Source: Alteribacter natronophilus | Lineage (GTDB): Bacteria; Bacillota; Bacilli; Bacillales; Salisediminibacteriaceae | Direction: 5' to 3' | DNA length: 64,000 nucleotides | Assembly: GCF_006007885.1 (NCBI RefSeq) | Contig: NZ_VCRO01000005.1 | Location: 1 to 64,000, forward strand | Part shown: positions 62,085 through 64,000 of the stretch, piece after piece | Position numbering within the stretch: the stretch's first letter is position 1 | Layout: each line of letters begins with the position of its first letter | Notes under the pieces: generated by a model | What the model was told of the DNA's origin: nothing | Database searches by the model: none | The model's input: only the letters and a program-made list of their open reading frames with translations | Position numbers and translations under genes: made by a program

Positions 62085-62480
62085 CCTCGTTACCCTCGAG
62101 TTATGATACGATTCGGGGCTAATCGCATCATTTCACCCCGTTTCCCTCCGGTTTTAATACGATTCGGCGCTTATCGTATCATGTCACCACGTTTCCCGCG
62201 GGTTTTAATACGATTCGGCGCTTATCGCATCATGTCACCCTCGTTTCCCTCGGGTTTTAATACGATTCGGCGCTTATCGCATCATGTCACCCTCGTTCCT
62301 CTCGGGTTTTAATACGATTCCGCCCTAATCACATCATGATTCCCTCTTTTCCCGCAGGTTTTAATACGATTCCGCCCTAATCACATCATGTCTCCCTCGT
62401 TTCCCGCGGGTTTAATACGACTCGGCGCTTATCTTTCGCTTCCGGCGGGTTTTGATACGACTCGGCACCACTCGCTGTCC
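62085..62480. repeat. Tandem array of a 51-52-bp repeat, about 8 copies
   Basis: Direct repeats centred on TTTTAATACGATTCGGCGCT then TATCGCATCATGTCAC and a CCTCGTTTCCCTCGGG spacer. Copies 2-4 are almost identical; copies 1, 5 and 6 diverge (CGGGGCTAA, CCGCCCTAATCAC), and the last two are truncated. One copy has the perfect arms GATACGAT/ATCGTATC. Because 51 bp is a multiple of three, one frame reads a repeated VLIRFGAYRIMSPRFP, but it has no credible start and breaks where units are 52 bp. It fills the ~450 bp between the DUF1540 terminator and the dehydrogenase gene. Confidence 0.92.
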
Positions 62481-62495
62481 TTTGCCTCCAGCAGC

Positions 62496-63257
62496 TTAGA
62501 AATTCATCCGTGACTGTCCGCCGTCGACGTTCAGTGTGGCGCCGCTTACCCAGCGTGCTCGTTCTGATGCCAGGAAAACAGCCACGTCTGCGACTTCCTC
62601 CACGGTTCCGAATCGCCCTGCCGGAATTTCAGCCTCCACATAGGCTTCAATCTTTTCAGGGTCAGCCTCGAGTTTTTTCTGCCAATTCCCGGTCGGGTGC
62701 AGAATGGCACCTGGAGCCACACCGTTTACCCTCACGCCATCCTTGATCATTTCATCGGCAAATGCTTTTGTAAAACTGATCATCGCCGACTTGGCACTGT
62801 TGTATGTAGGCTTCCCGCCTGATTCGCGGCCGAAGATGGAGCTGATATTGACGATCGAACCTCCCCCGTTCTCTTTCATAGCCCCACCGGCCAGCTGACT
62901 GAAATGAACAGCGGACATAAAGTTAAGGTCCATTGCCTCCTGAAATTCTGTAAGGCTTGTCTCCATCACAGAGCTCCCGTTGCTGCCGCCAACATTATTG
63001 ACGAGCACATCGATGCGGCCAAAGTGATCTGTAAACTCCCGGAAAACGCGGTCACGGTCGGCTTCACTGGTTAAATCCCCCTGAAACTGAGCCGTATTAC
63101 CGCCGAGTTCCTCCGCGGCGTGACTGAGACTCTCCTTTGTACTTGCAGCAATTCCCACTTCTGCTCCTTCTTCAAGAAACGCTCTGGCGATCGCTTTTCC
63201 GATCCCCTTTGATCCACCTGTAACGAGCACCTTTTTTCCTTCAAGGTTCAGTTTCAT
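62496..63257 (-). CDS. Short-chain dehydrogenase/reductase
   Basis: A 253-residue classical SDR. It has the cofactor motif TGGSKGIGKAIA (13-24), NNVGG, catalytic Ser near 139, and Tyr152-x3-Lys156 in TYNSAKSAM; the C-terminal VSGATLNVDGGQ is typical of the FabG-like group. Substrate unknown. Its ATG overlaps the mutY stop (ATGA), so the two are cotranscribed, although no functional link is known. Confidence 0.92.
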   Translation of the reverse strand: MKLNLEGKKVLVTGGSKGIGKAIARAFLEEGAEVGIAASTKESLSHAAEELGGNTAQFQGDLTSEADRDRVFREFTDHFGRIDVLVNNVGGSNGSSVMETSLTEFQEAMDLNFMSAVHFSQLAGGAMKENGGGSIVNISSIFGRESGGKPTYNSAKSAMISFTKAFADEMIKDGVRVNGVAPGAILHPTGNWQKKLEADPEKIEAYVEAEIPAGRFGTVEEVADVAVFLASERARWVSGATLNVDGGQSRMNF

Positions 63258-64000
63258 TCGTTCATATCCCCTTTCAGTGTATAATCAATAATTTTCTGGT
63301 GCGGGACCGGAAATGGGAAAAAGTCCACGTCCTCCCGTTTTACCCAGCGCAGCCCGTCCCGATCCTGCGGCAGGGAGCCTGGTATTTTAACCTTATATAC
63401 ATCAATCTCCCAGACGATATGGGAAAACACGTGCCGGACGTGTTGAACGTATGTAAATTCCTCAGCAGTTACACCAGGGATACCGAGCCCTGCAAGGTAC
63501 TCAATTATTCCGCTCAGATCTTCCGATTGGTCCTCGCAGTTTGGAAACTGCCACAGCTTGGCCAGCAGGCCTGTATCCGGGCGACGCTCAATGAGAATGT
63601 CACCATTCCCGTTTTCAATAACAGCCGCCTTCATGCTTTTTGCCACCGGCGGTTTTTTCTTTGCTTTTACCGGAAGCAGATCCTGCACGCCTTCCTCCCT
63701 TGCCCGGCAGTGTTCCTGTACCGGACAGATCAGGCACGACGGGGAGCGGGGAGTGCAGATGAGTGCACCAAGTTCCATAAGTGCCTGGTTAAAGTCAGAC
63801 GGTACCGTCCGGGTAACAAGCGACTCTGCTATTCCTTCAAAGCGCTTGCGGGTGCCCACTTTGCTTATATCATCGTAAATTGCCAGGTTACGTGACAGCA
63901 CCCGCATGACGTTCCCATCCACAGCCGGCTCCGGTTTATCGTAGGCAATGCTGAGAATGGCCCCTGCTGTATAAGGCCCGACACCTTTCAGGCTGCTCAC
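63254..64000 (-). CDS. mutY: Adenine DNA glycosylase MutY, 3' part
   Basis: The last 248 residues of MutY, which removes adenine paired with 8-oxoguanine; the N-terminus is beyond the right edge. Visible are the helix-hairpin-helix SSLKGVGPYTAGAILSIAY with the downstream catalytic Asp in AVDGNVMRVLSR, and the [4Fe-4S] ligands in CTPRSPSCLICPVQEHC (C-x6-C-x2-C-x5-C). The C-terminal NUDIX-like domain with HVFSHIVWEIDVYKV recognises 8-oxoguanine. Position upstream of fabL agrees with Bacillus order. Confidence 0.95.
   Translation of the reverse strand: MSSLKGVGPYTAGAILSIAYDKPEPAVDGNVMRVLSRNLAIYDDISKVGTRKRFEGIAESLVTRTVPSDFNQALMELGALICTPRSPSCLICPVQEHCRAREEGVQDLLPVKAKKKPPVAKSMKAAVIENGNGDILIERRPDTGLLAKLWQFPNCEDQSEDLSGIIEYLAGLGIPGVTAEEFTYVQHVRHVFSHIVWEIDVYKVKIPGSLPQDRDGLRWVKREDVDFFPFPVPHQKIIDYTLKGDMNE

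Noticed and set aside
62040-62312. Plus-strand open frame of 90 residues with repeated IRFGAYRIMSP
   Set aside because: It is the translation of the 51-bp tandem repeat. It has no good ribosome site and loses register where units are 52 bp.
62085-62480. CRISPR array
   Set aside because: The part between conserved cores is itself repeated (CCTCGTTTCCCTCGGG), so there are no spacers.

Overview
The window is a chromosomal segment of an endospore-forming member of the Bacillaceae. Evidence: a gamma-type small acid-soluble spore protein gene (sspE), a PerR identical in metal-ligand numbering to the Bacillus regulator, FabL enoyl-ACP reductase, strong AAGGAGG-type ribosome sites, and a gene order (mutY, fabL, sspE, ygaC, ygaD, ygaE, gsaB, bcp ... 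perR, ygzB, ygxA, rRNA operon) that I recall from Bacillus subtilis. Moderate GC and very acidic secreted lipoproteins would fit a salt- or alkali-tolerant genus, but genus is inference only.

Layout. 1-2.4 kb: 5' end of a 16S rRNA gene with two promoters, ygxA, ygzB, perR with its own PerR box. 2.4-10.1 kb: a DarA/YaaQ-like c-di-AMP receptor paralogue, a hydroxyacid dehydrogenase, an ECF-sigma/beta-repeat-protein/tiny-peptide operon, an M29 aminopeptidase, and a duplicated divergent pair of membrane-anchored proteins and lipoproteins. 10.1-20.2 kb: a lasso-peptide biosynthesis operon with two cyclases, two precursor genes, an HPr-kinase-like peptide kinase, split leader peptidase B1/B2, a nucleotidyltransferase, an ABC exporter and a membrane-anchored phosphoesterase. 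20.3-44.6 kb: a 24-kb exopolysaccharide operon of the B. subtilis eps type (chain-length regulator, BY-kinase, EAR RNA element, EpsC/D/F/E/G/L/M/N-like proteins), with GalU, GalE, TagD and TagB/F-like proteins, many glycosyltransferases and a PglK-like ABC flippase. 45-64 kb: housekeeping backbone (bcp, a K+ channel, an ABC-2 exporter, gsaB, ygaE, ygaD, ygaC, sspE, fabL), then a quinone oxidoreductase, chromate transporter pair, gamma-glutamyltransferase, DUF1540 peptide, a short-chain dehydrogenase and the 3' part of mutY.

How it works together. The eps and lasso operons lie head to tail on the minus strand. Each promoter carries the same 16-bp perfect-arm palindrome (GTTCTT-4-AAGAAC) matching the known SinR operator pattern: between -35 and -10 of the eps promoter and just after the -10 of the lasso promoter. 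This suggests that a biofilm-matrix polysaccharide and a phosphorylated lasso peptide are switched on together. The polysaccharide genes predict a bacillosamine-primed repeat unit with possible glycerol-phosphate decoration.

Three intergenic regions hold repeat arrays (46.0, 55.8 and 62.1 kb). No tRNA, transposase or CRISPR array was seen.
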